A DNA stretch of 64,000 bases from Prorocentrum cordatum (Eukaryota; Sar; Dinophyceae; Prorocentrales; Prorocentraceae), in contig CAUYUJ010014596.1 in the NCBI GenBank assembly GCA_963575745.1, forward strand, positions 171,501 through 235,500. Reading direction: 5' to 3'. Positions 20,205 through 28,509 of this stretch are shown piece after piece. The notes beneath the pieces are model-generated. The model saw nothing but the letters and a program-made list of their open reading frames with translations. It had not been told where the DNA came from and did no database searches. Numbering within the stretch: the stretch's first letter is position 1; the number at the start of each line of letters is the position of its first letter. The translations under genes and the position numbers were made by a program.

Positions 20205-20620
20205 GTCAACTTACGCAGCACCCCGCAATTGCGGATAAGAGTGAGGGGGCGGCCGCGGGGTGTGTCGCGGGTGTGTCACGGGCGTGTCGCGGGTGGGTCG
20301 CGGGCGGGTCTCGCGGGGTGGGTCGCGGGTGGGTCGCGGGCGGGTCGTGGGTGGGGTCGCGCGGTGGGTCGCGGGCGGGTCGCGGGCGGGTCGCGGGTGG
20401 GTCGCGGGCGGGCCTGGGCGGGGGCGACGCAACAAAAAAACAAAACAAAACAGGCTAACAATTACAAGAACCCTCGCCGTGGATCCCCACTTCAGCCACG
20501 CACCCAGGGGCAGTGAATGACCGTTCGGCCCCCTTCGCTCTGATGATCATCTCCGTACGTCGTTCACGCCGTAGCAATCGAGCAACTGAGCAGTCGTGAT
20601 TCGTGGTTCGCAAACCACTC
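20205..20620 (-). repeat. Inverted repeat arm with 11-bp minisatellite, right copy
   Basis: The reverse complement of 9010-9445 in the same internal order: GCAGCACCCCGCAATTGCGG (20217-20236), a GGTCGCGGGTG minisatellite (about 20265-20415), CAAAA-rich spacer, CCTCGCCGTGGATCCCCAC (20472-20490), and CATTCA-containing head. The two arms face each other across 10.8 kb. Confidence 0.9.
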
Positions 20621-20776
20621 GTTCGCCCGATCTTGCTGCTACCTGGCCTTTGATCCCAGCCCCTCGCCACGCCAGCGGCGCCGCCTCCGTTCGACGAGGG
20701 CGCCGAGGAATATCAGGACTTGGTGTTTAACGCAACGGATGGCTAGGGCGCCGCCGCCGAGCCCGACGCCGACGCC

Positions 20777-21334
20777 GTGGCACAGGCAATTGGCGACGAC
20801 AAGGCCAACGCCAATGGCAAGGGCAAGAAGGGGCGCGGCCGGGGCCGCGGCCGCGGCAGGGGCGGCGGCACAGGAGGCGGCCGCGGCCGCGGCCGCGGCG
20901 GCCGCCGTGCAGCTGCAGTTGCTGGACAGAGCGGCGCCTCCCACGGGGCGGCCGACGGCGGCGGCGAGGCGGCGGCGCCGGTGGCAGAGGATGAGCCGAC
21001 ATACAAGTGCACAGAGTGCGCGAAGTGGAAGCCTGAGAGCTGCTTCTACGCGGGCCAGTGCAAGTGCCCCGAGTGCAACAACGACAGGCGCAAGTGGGGG
21101 CGCTACGTTGCCCAGGAAGACGCCGTCAACTACTGCGGGGAGATGGAGAGGGAGAACAAGGAGATGGCTGCAGCGACCTACAAGGCTTGGAAGGAACACC
21201 GCGGATGCGCTACGAAGGTCAGGAACAAACATAAGTTTTCCATTCGCGAGTGCGCCAAGTCCTGGGAGGCCAAGAAAGGGGCTCGCAAGACCGAGCGGGG
21301 TGAGATGATGTGGGAAGGCGCAGCAATCCACTAA
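20777..21334 (+). CDS. RGG-rich zinc-ribbon protein, unknown function
   Basis: 185 codons, ATG at or just before 20777, ending TAA at 21332. Residues 14-50 are Gly/Arg-rich (R-G-R-G-R-G-R-G), typical of RNA-binding RGG tails. Residues 76-103 read Y-K-C-T-E-C-A-K-W...C-F-Y-A-G-Q-C-K-C-P-E-C, a likely zinc site with Cys pairs C-x2-C and C-x-C-x2-C. The rest is a charged helical region with many Lys/Glu and W-K-E-H. Clear coding structure and no frameshift make it one of the best-preserved genes of the transposon. It could bind nucleic acid as an accessory transposition protein or be a captured host gene. Confidence 0.6.
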   Translation: MAQAIGDDKANANGKGKKGRGRGRGRGRGGGTGGGRGRGRGGRRAAAVAGQSGASHGAADGGGEAAAPVAEDEPTYKCTECAKWKPESCFYAGQCKCPECNNDRRKWGRYVAQEDAVNYCGEMERENKEMAAATYKAWKEHRGCATKVRNKHKFSIRECAKSWEAKKGARKTERGEMMWEGAAIH

Positions 21335-22055
21335 GGGAGCTGAGGGGGGCTCGCTGAGCACGGGCTCAGCGCAGCCGTCGGCGTGCGCGGCTGATGCGGC
21401 GGTCGCGGAGTGAGCGCAGGGCAGCGACCAGGGCCAGGCTAGCTCGGACATCTCGTACTAGTCTGGCTTGTCGGCCCTGGGCTCCAACTGCTCGCGGCCG
21501 CGGCGCCATGCAACAGGCCGCAGGTGGCCTGCGGTCGTTGGGTTTGGGTTTGGGGTGGCCTGCGAGAAGACAGGCCGACAGATCTGTGCGAGTAGCAGAT
21601 TCTGCAACAACAACAACAACAGCAACGACATCATCATCAGCAGCAGCAGCAGCAGTGGCATCATCATCACTCCCACTCCCTCCCTCCCACTCCCTCCCTC
21701 CATCCCTCCCTCTCCCCCCTCCCACCCCCTTCCCCTTCCCGCCCGCCATCCCCCCATGCACCACCTCACTCCCCCTCCCTCCCTCCCCGCCGGAGCGGCC
21801 AGTGCCTCCGGAAACCGAGCTTGGGTTGAGCTTGGGCTTGAGCGAGCCTGGGGCTGAGCCTAGGAGAAGAATGGTGAGTAGTATGGGGGGGGGCAGTGGG
21901 GGGGCAGAGCAGGGAGGAGGGAGTGGGAAGGAGGAGGGAGTGGTACGAGGGGATCGTCCTGTTCCTGCCCCCCCTCCTCCGCCCGGACCGTCCGACGCTT
22001 CCTTTCGCTCGAGATATGAAGGATTGTTGCCGCCTCCCTTCGACGCTCGCGATCG

Positions 22056-22236
22056 TTGCCCGGCAGGCGCCCCTGCGGAGTGGGTCCGAGGGCGCGCCGC
22101 GTGGAACTAAAGCTAGAGGGGGAGGAGGATGACGAGGAGGAGGAGGAGGATGACGAGGAGGAGGAGGAGGACAAGTTCGACGAAGCCGCGGCGCTGGAGG
22201 AAATCGAGAAGGAGGAAGCAGAGGATGACAATGATG

Positions 22237-22268
<32 letters not shown>

Positions 22269-22352
22269 GGCAGTGATAAGTTCAAACACGATCCAGTAAC
22301 CGACGCAGACACAGACGCTGCCCCCTCCCCTCTAGCTTCGGAATTCCGATAG
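22056..22352 (+). CDS. Acidic Glu/Asp-rich coding fragment
   Basis: About 98 codons. After a short basic start the protein is dominated by Glu then Asp (encoded by GAG and GAT runs), ending near A-S-E-F-R. Low complexity makes it uncertain. It may be the acidic tail exon of the RGG/zinc-ribbon gene, since a pyrimidine-rich intron-like stretch (about 21660-21790) lies between them. The region 21340-22050 has no supported gene apart from this possibility. Confidence 0.3.
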
Positions 22353-22489
22353 CACAAACGGAAGAGGAGAGAGGATGATAGGAAGCTGGCGGAGGAGAGG
22401 GTTGATCGGATTGGGCTATGGTAGCGAACTGCTCTCAGGCGTCTTCATACTTTAGACAGGTGTTTCTCAACATTCCGTGTCGGTTCGTG

Positions 22490-23060
22490 TGCACTTCAGC
22501 TCCGTAGCTGGCCTGGGGCTCGCATCAATGCTAACGCACATCATTGCTCGTAAAATATTTACAGTGCGAATAATTGTTTATTGACAGCTTTGCTTGCATA
22601 CCGATTTGTGACGTCTCGATACCGTAGGCGAATGTGCCTTATGACTTTTGTTTCGAGTGTGCGTTCCAGCTCCGTAGCCGACCTACAGCTCGAATAAAGT
22701 AGAGAAAACAAAAGTAGAGAAAATTAATATCATTTCTCAAAACTGGGGTTGGCGGTAAACCGTCAACCTTGGTTACCGCCGGAAGCTCGTATAGCTTCCT
22801 CACGATGTGCATGAGCAACATGCGAGTGCAGCAATCTCGCAATCCGCGCGCGCGAGGGCGGTTTCATAGAAGTCTATGTTACAACCCCTTGCTTGTCCAC
22901 ACTCGAGCTCGTCTCGATGCTGCAGACTAGCGCTCGTGATCATTCCCATTCGGACTGTCTGCTTTCCTTCCAGCTCCGTAGCTTGCCTACATCTCGAATT
23001 AAGTAGAGTAAACCAACACCGCCGATCTAAAATTTGAAGAGCGCAGATAGTTTGTAAGTC
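22490..23060. repeat. Three diverged repeats with a spliced-leader-like core
   Basis: Cores at 22501-22525, 22671-22696 and 22975-23000 begin CAGCTCCGTAGC and continue (C/G)CCTACA(G/T)CTCGAAT. The second and third are followed by AAGTAGAG(A/T)AAAC. Spacings are about 170 and 304 bp. A hairpin with 8-bp stem GGCGGTAA / TTACCGCC lies at 22751-22780, with a weaker related sequence near 23070. TCCGTAGCC resembles the 5' part of the dinoflagellate spliced leader, but the 3' half differs. Confidence 0.6.
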
Positions 23061-23109
23061 GCAGCTCTGGTAGTAAACCGATCTCAACCGTCTGAATGCT
23101 TTCAACTAG

Positions 23110-23425
23110 GGAGTAGGGGGGAAGAGGATGAGGAGTTCCCTCCCCTCCTCCGTCATCGTATCCGTCCTCCCCCCTTCCCTCCGCTTCTTCCTTCGTCCAC
23201 TCCCTCGTCCTTCTTCTCTCCTCCATTATCCCGCTGGCCTCCTCCCTCCTCGCCCCCCCTGCCTCCACTCCCCCTCCTCGTCCTCGTCCTCGCCCTTTTC
23301 CTCCTCCTGCTCCTCCCCCTCCACCTCCTCCCCGTTCCCCCCTTCCCTCCTCATCCTTTTCCTCCATCATTCCTCAATCCCCCTTTTCATTTCGCCCTCA
23401 TCCTCCTCTCTTCTCCTTTATTCGT
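23110..23425. other. Pyrimidine-rich stretch
   Basis: C/T-rich on the + strand, with TCCTC and CCCTC repeats. No gene is supported. It separates the spliced-leader-like repeats from the satellites at the right end of the transposon. Confidence 0.7.
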
Positions 23426-23574
23426 AAGGGCTTCGCCCCCTGCCGCCGGCCCCCTCTCTCGGAGAATGGGCCATGGAAGAGCTAAGTCATAAGGTCTTGG
23501 CGCTGTCGTGAAGCAGTATCGAAACTTCATGCGAAGCCGATTCGCAATCAGCAAAACCAACAGATCACAAGAGG

Positions 23575-23695
23575 GGTTACCACACCTGGCGATTGGTAAG
23601 ACGTGTATGGTTTACGGGCTTGGTTACCACACCTTGCGATTAAAGGGCCGAGGGAGTTCTCGCAGTTTGGGTTACCACGCCTTGCGATGGATGTG
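23575..23695. repeat. 47-48-bp triplicate GGTTACCACACCTTGCGAT
   Basis: Copies start at 23575, 23622 and 23670: GGTTACCACACCTGGCGATT, GGTTACCACACCTTGCGATT and GGTTACCACGCCTTGCGATG. They run directly into the 73-bp satellite. Confidence 0.9.
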
Positions 23696-24390
23696 CGTGA
23701 AGGGTGGCACCGAATTTCAGAAATGTGGCAAATCCCCTGTGTTTTTGGACCCTGACCCCGCGGATCTGCGTGAGGGGTGGCACCGAATTTCAGAAATGTG
23801 GCAAATCCCATGTGTTTTTGGACCCTGACCCCGCGGATCTGCGTGAGGGGTGGCACCGAATTTCAGAAATGTGGCAAATCCCATGTGTTTTTGGACCCTG
23901 ACCCCGCGGATCTGCGTGAGGGGTGGCACCGAATTTCAGAAATGTGGCAAATCCCATGTGTTTTTGGACCCTGACCCCGCGGATCTGCGTGAGGGGTGGC
24001 ACCGAATTTCAGAAATGTGGCAAATCCCATGTGTTTTTGGACCCTGACCCCGCGGATCTGCGTGAGGGGTGGCACCGAATTTCAGAAATGTGGCAAATCC
24101 CATGTGTTTTTGGACCCTGACCCCGCGGATCTGCGTGAGGGGTGGCACCGAATTTCAGAAATGTGGCAAATCCCCTGTGTTTTTGGACCCTGACCCCGCG
24201 GATCTGCGTGAAGGGTGGCACCGAATTTCAGAAATGTGGCAAATCCCCTGTGTTTTTGGACCCTGACCCCGCGGATCTGCGTGAAGGGTGGCACCGAATT
24301 TCAGAAATGTAGCAAATCCCCTGTGTTTTTGAAATGTACAAATCCTGTGTTTTTGGACCCTGACCCCGCGGATCTGCGTGAGGGGTGTCG
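23692..24390. repeat. 73-bp satellite, about nine copies
   Basis: The landmark CCCCGCGGATCTGCG recurs at 23756, 23829, 23902, 23975, 24048, 24121, 24194 and 24267 (exact 73-bp spacing) and again at 24364. Units differ by only one or two bases, so the array is young. The last unit has a 24-bp internal partial duplication (GTGTTTTTGAAATGTACAAATC). Identical 65- and 70-residue open frames in every unit are artefacts. Confidence 0.97.
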
Positions 24391-24638
24391 ATTTCGAGCC
24401 CCCCCCAGCAATTCAGACAACGCGCCCAGGGGGTGCTAAAAAGCCGGTTTGGGCCTCCCCCCCCTCGCGCGGTCAATCAACGAATTACAGTAACCAGCAG
24501 TAAGCAGATTTGTAACACTGGAAACTACAACCTACGACTGGTACAGGAAACTGCGAATCACGGGCCTACAGCCTGGTGGCCCCACAAGGGGGCCGGCGGA
24601 TGTTTCTTCTCCGCCCTCTGTTCCAAACGACTAATGTG

Positions 24639-24825
24639 AACTTCTGCTACAGTACAACACAGACGCACCGAAGCGATGCCATTTACCTACAATACGATAT
24701 TAATGTGTCATTTACCTCACTAGTGTGAGATTTACCTACAGTACGACCCACAACACAACACTAATGTGTCATTCGCCTATAATACAACCCGATTGTAGTG
24801 TTCACCTACAATACAACATAAGTGG
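24639..24825. repeat. Subterminal repeats at the right end of the transposon
   Basis: Five or six degenerate copies of the form CATTTACCTACAATACGA, often preceded by CTAATGTGT, occur between 24639 and 24820 within 190 bp of the right terminus. Clustered subterminal repeats are typical transposase-binding sites in hAT and related elements. The left end does not show an obvious equivalent. Confidence 0.7.
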
Positions 24826-24858
24826 GGCCCCACCAAGCCTCCAACGGACAATCTAACA
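24825..24858 (-). repeat. Right terminal inverted repeat of the 16.4-kb transposon
   Basis: Ends GGACAATCTAACA immediately before the CCTACAAC duplicate at 24859-24866. Read inward it gives TGTTAGATTGTCCG, matching the left terminus. Confidence 0.85.
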
Positions 24859-24866
24859 CCTACAAC

Positions 24867-25839
24867 ATCAAGGAGAAGAAGCGCCGGGAGCACCCCACCA
24901 GGGACTCCTCGGACGCCTAGGGGAACCGCTGGCGCTGCCGCATTGTCGGCAGGCGCTCCTGCACCTGCGGCATCGGCGACAGCCCAGAGGTCAGCGGGGC
25001 AACCTGCTCAGAGCTCTGCAGGGCAACCTGCTCAGAGCTCCCCAGGGCAACCTGCTGTTACTTTGGAGATGCCAGTCGAATGCCGAGAGTACTGGGGCAG
25101 GCTACGCACGTCCAACCGCATGAAGATCAACCCCGCATATCATCCTCAATTTGACGACGGGTCTGATCGATGCATCGCGGTGAAGTGCGATCTCGAGGAC
25201 ACCGCCGCCCTCGCTGACAGGGGCGCCCATGCGCGCCAGATGGTGCGTCACATTTTGCGTAAACGCCCGGCGCCCGCATGGGATTTGGAGAAGGGCGACT
25301 TGATTGGGCCCCCCAACGCAGAAAGTCTCAGAAGGCCAAAGTTGAGCTCTGAGGAGCAGCGCCGCTGTTCAGGGTGGCTTACGACTGCTCTCCGTCACAA
25401 GCCCTTTCATACAGGCCATGTTTGTGATCGGTTCCTGCGAGGAGTGCCATCCTTCAATGAATTCGATGGGTGGGTTGAGCTCTCAGAGCTGCCCAACCAC
25501 TGGCCACCTGAAGGACGCGGGCATTCTCATCGCAAGCGCCCGAAGACTGCGCGCCAGAAGTTCAAGAACCACCATTGGGCATGCCAGGCAATAGCTGTGT
25601 TGAACCTGATTGGCATGGTCGACCATACCGGAATGCAGGAAAACAGGCTGCAGCTCAAGAAGTGCCAGTACTCCTCCGAGTCGCGCGTGACGTTTCTCAT
25701 CCGTCCAAGCAACGGACGCAGCAACTCTGGGATAAAGTGCCTTGAACCGTTGTATATACATTTCAGATTCAACTTGTTCAGGTGCACCTCGTTATGTGAT
25801 TCGTGGTGCTCAGTGGGTAAACATCCCCCGTCTGACTGA
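24867..25839 (+). pseudogene. Tpt1/KptA-like RNA 2'-phosphotransferase domain, N-terminal part (copy 1)
   Basis: The frame 24943-25839 opens with Ala/Gly/Pro repeats, including three AGQPA or PGQPA units from hairpin motifs. It then reads WGRLRTSNRMKINPAY, WLTTALRHKPFHTG (A-L-R-H-K-P at 25387-25404), DGWVELSEL and N-R-L-Q-L. Arg-His in L-R-H-K-P and the downstream G-W-V-x-L-x-E-L are the signature of Tpt1/KptA, which removes the 2'-phosphate from spliced tRNA using NAD+. After 25690 the frame changes, and another frame gives Y-V-I-R-G-A-Q, resembling the I-R-A-x-Q-G-H-S motif. It is embedded in the Copia polyprotein downstream of Gag. Confidence 0.75.
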
Positions 25840-25847
25840 GCAGTGAT

Positions 25848-26216
25848 TTGTCATGCCGCGCCGACGACGCCATCAAGAAGAGAGGCAGACAGTTTGCGCA
25901 TGGTTGCCCATATCGTCCAGGCGACAATAGAATCCAGTCCGGCCTGCGCGTTGACTCCGAGGTGTTGGCCATGGTAAGTTTGCCGGTCTGGCGCTTAGCA
26001 AATGATATCATGATGTCAGCAGGCCGCCACGGCAAAATTCCTCCGACCCATATCGCCCAGCTTATGGGGATTCTGCCCAGCGCATGTTGCGTGTTCAACC
26101 ATGTGGGACACGTATGTATCAATCCCTTGTATCTGTGGGATAACAATCAGCCGTATCTAGGTGGTAACATTCTATTGGAAGGATCTACGAATATCGGAAT
26201 GATGCATCACATTTGA
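25848..26216 (+). pseudogene. Tpt1/KptA-like domain, C-terminal part (copy 1)
   Basis: Contains A-I-K-K-R-G, then CPYRPGDNRIQSGLRVDSEV (S-G-L-R near 25938-25949) and NDIMMSAGRHGKIPPTHI. Plant and yeast Tpt1 proteins have a matching S-G-x-R-x-D-x-x-V...N-x-V-I-L-T-x-G...P end, where the Arg is one of the four catalytic residues (Arg-His-Arg-Arg). Copy 2 has the same order at 51820-52020. The NAD+-binding fold is therefore present in both copies, though broken by frameshifts here. Confidence 0.75.
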
Positions 26217-26380
26217 AATATTGGTTTATCCCAAAGACCCCTTACAATTTGAAGTGTCCCGAACTGGCGCCCATCCAGGAAGTCGAGTTCTCAACAGTAC
26301 TCATGATACAGGACATGTAGCAAGCGGGGGCACCTGCAGGGGGACCTGATGGATCTTGGAAACAGGCCCGAAGTGCGGAC

Positions 26381-27180
26381 GTGAAAGGTAATATTTCAAA
26401 TGGCATCACTCCCGCCGACGCGCTATGCGCCAACGATCCGTGGTGTGCTCAGGTGCAGCAGCTGCCAGCGCCTGCAGGGCAACTTGCGTCGTTTGCACTT
26501 ATGAGCAGAGCCGCAACCCCATGTGGCACTCCACAGAGTGCTGGGCGCACCAATAACCCACAGGCAAGATGCTGTACAGAGGACAGAGTTTAGTTGGTCA
26601 GCAAGAGCGGATGCATCGGCAGATGTGTGAAGCCGTTCAGAGCATGCGCGGGGGCGGCATCGACCGCCCTGACGCCGGCTGGGCGCCGCCATGGGAGTAT
26701 GTTCCGGATCCAAATCCATCGCCGGACAACCCCATTCGGTTTGGATGCGTGCCAGCATTGTTTAGTCATCCGACATGCGATCCGACAGCTGCAGAACGCC
26801 TTCAGCAGCACCAATGGGCTTCCCACTGTATCCTGCCCATCCCGCTCAGGTAAGTGGCAATCCTCGAGCGGGGGCGCAGCCGGGAAACCCGTATGTACGA
26901 GCGACGGCCGACGACTTCTACCAGTCTCAGTTGACGCGCGGCTCGGATTACACGTCAGGCGTGCCAGGCCAGATCTCTCATTGTGGATATTTGGCCGCTC
27001 CTATGGACTCAGATGTGCAGCAGCAGGCCCCAGGCCTAGTAGCGGCGTCATCCATGGGGGAGCTGCGCCCAGAGATCCCGGCCATCCATGAAGCGCAGCA
27101 GGCTAACATGGCGACGCAATCGGCCCGCCAGCGTCGCAACCAGGAGCGTCAGGCCAACAGAGCGCTGAGCCGCGCGGGGC
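26381..27180 (+). pseudogene. Gln/Pro-rich linker of the Copia polyprotein (copy 1)
   Basis: Segments shared with 52245-53200 are LYANDPW, MSRAATP, WEYVPDPNPSPDN, the S-Q-L-T-R-G-S repeat and APMDSDVQQQAPGL. The frames are broken several times. The region is rich in Gln, Pro and Ala with AGQ/AGAP units, suggesting a disordered linker between the Tpt1-like domain and the RING finger. Confidence 0.5.
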
Positions 27181-27640
27181 AACCTGCTACTTCCAATGCA
27201 GCAGGGGCACCTGCAATCAACCCGGCAGCGTTTGCAGCAATGCAGCTACCGATGGTTCCACCGATTCATCATGAAGCGGGCGAAACCACTCTGGAGCGCC
27301 AGGGGCGTATCAGGCCATCGGCAACACCGCCGCTCATCAGCGACGGTGACGCAACCAGTGTACCATATGCCAGGACCATTTCATGCATCGCGACAAAGTC
27401 TGTAGGCTTTCAGTGTGGTTATATATTCCACGCACAGTGCTGGGGCCGAGTTGCACATGCTCATGTGGATAGACAGTTGGCTGGTAACATGGAAGGCACC
27501 GCAACTGAGGCGCCCTGCGCCATTTGCAGGGGCGTTGGCCTAATCACGGCTAAGTCTCACTTCGCCCTCGCTGGTGATCAGGATGCACTAGGTCGCAATG
27601 GAGATATACTCCCAGGGGCCAACGGTTTCAGTGACCTTCT
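27181..27640 (+). pseudogene. RING-H2 finger domain (copy 1, frameshifted)
   Basis: The first half, in one frame near 27352-27415, reads Q-C-T-I-C-Q-D-H-F-M-H. The second half, in the 26775-27857 frame, reads Q-C-G-Y-I-F-H-A-Q-C-W-G-R-V, then E-A-P-C-A-I-C-R-G. Combined with copy 2 (Q-C-G-H-R-F-H-A-Q-C) this gives C-x2-C...C-x-H-x2-H-x2-C...C-x2-C, the RING-H2 pattern of E3 ubiquitin ligases. The first zinc-binding His of the central pair is Tyr in this copy. It could target host factors or act structurally in the polyprotein. Confidence 0.75.
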
Positions 27641-27678
27641 TGAAGAGCTCAACCGCGCCACGGCGATGACGATGAACA

Positions 27679-28195
27679 ATGCGGCGGCCCCTGCAACGAC
27701 GCCAGCGGGGCAACCTGGACCTGCATCACCAGCCAACGCGGGGCAATCGACGGAGGCCGCCGCTTGCTGTGGATGCGCCCATGCCATTGATAGCGGAGGC
27801 CGCCAAGAATGCAGGGGCAACTGCTGCAGCCGCACCTCCCGCGGCGCCGGTCAATGACATGTGGTTGAGGCGCGTGGGGAGGGCCACCGATAGGAGCGCT
27901 CAGTGGCTTCAGTCCCCACATGCCTACATGCCATGCGGGCGAGACATTCGCCCACGCACTCAGCGTAGGACAGAGGGCCCAGTGAGCGTGCGCAGCGGCA
28001 CCAGTGCGATATCCGAACGCGATGCGCTGCATGTTGTGTTAATGGTAAACACAGATGGTCAGACGGGCATGTGCGCTGACGATGATGCGTTTCTGAACCT
28101 GCCTACTACATCTGCATCGCGCCCACGTGCATATGACGAGTATACTACGGCCTGGATCTTTGAAAATTTATCCAATGGAAGGACCCCGCATGATA
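27679..28195 (+). pseudogene. Conserved region between RING finger and protease (copy 1)
   Basis: Reads N-D-M-W-L-R-R-V-G-R-A-T-D-R-S, YMPCGRDIRPRTQRR, GTSAISERDALHVVLM and T-A-W-I-F-E-N, each matching 53880-54235. This copy lacks the 14 bp that carry one hairpin motif in copy 2 (53809-53824), and the frame changes at that point. No domain is recognised. It ends where the satellite insertion begins. Confidence 0.55.
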
Positions 28196-28509
28196 ATCCG
28201 TTTAGCTTGCGCTTCCCCTTGCCCTCTACGCCCTGACGGGCGCTCTCCTCTCGCCTGCCGTTCTGCCCTCACCTACTCCCCCTCCTTCTATTTATCCCCC
28301 CCCCCTCCTCCTCCTCCTCTTCCTTTTCCACTTGCTACTCATCGTCGCCCCCTCCCCGCCTCTTCCCCGCCCTCGTCCTTCCAATGCCTCTTCTCCGCGC
28401 GCCCCCCATATCTCCTTGGTCGGGGCGCGCGAATCGATTTTCCTCGGCGCCGCCCCCGCCGCGGTCCGAGCGGGGCCCGCGTGGGGGGGGGGGGGGGGGG
28501 GGGGGGGCG

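Larger units (their letters stand above)
8437..24858 (+). mobile_element. 16.4-kb terminal-inverted-repeat DNA transposon inserted in Copia copy 1
   Basis: 16,422 bp with an 8-bp target duplication. The ends are imperfect inverted repeats: TGCTAGATTGCCCC at the left against TGTTAGATTGTCCG read inward from the right, with about 20 matches in the first 27 positions. Contents on the + strand are transposase-like coding blocks (about 9.5-15 kb), conserved Cys/Ser-rich blocks (15.7-16.5 kb), a C5-methyltransferase-like gene (17.6-19.6 kb), and an RGG zinc-ribbon protein (20.8-21.3 kb). Satellite and subterminal repeats lie at the right end. An 8-bp duplication is typical of hAT, P, Zisupton and Merlin-type elements. 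The superfamily is undecided. Confidence 0.9.

Noticed and set aside
20639-21451. 270-codon minus-strand Ala/Leu-rich frame
   Set aside because: It is the antisense shadow of the RGG/zinc-ribbon gene at 20777-21334, whose Cys pairs and charged helix are better supported.
23692-24390. CRISPR-like array
   Set aside because: The spacing is exact and the whole 73-bp unit repeats with no unique spacers. It is a satellite in a eukaryotic transposon.
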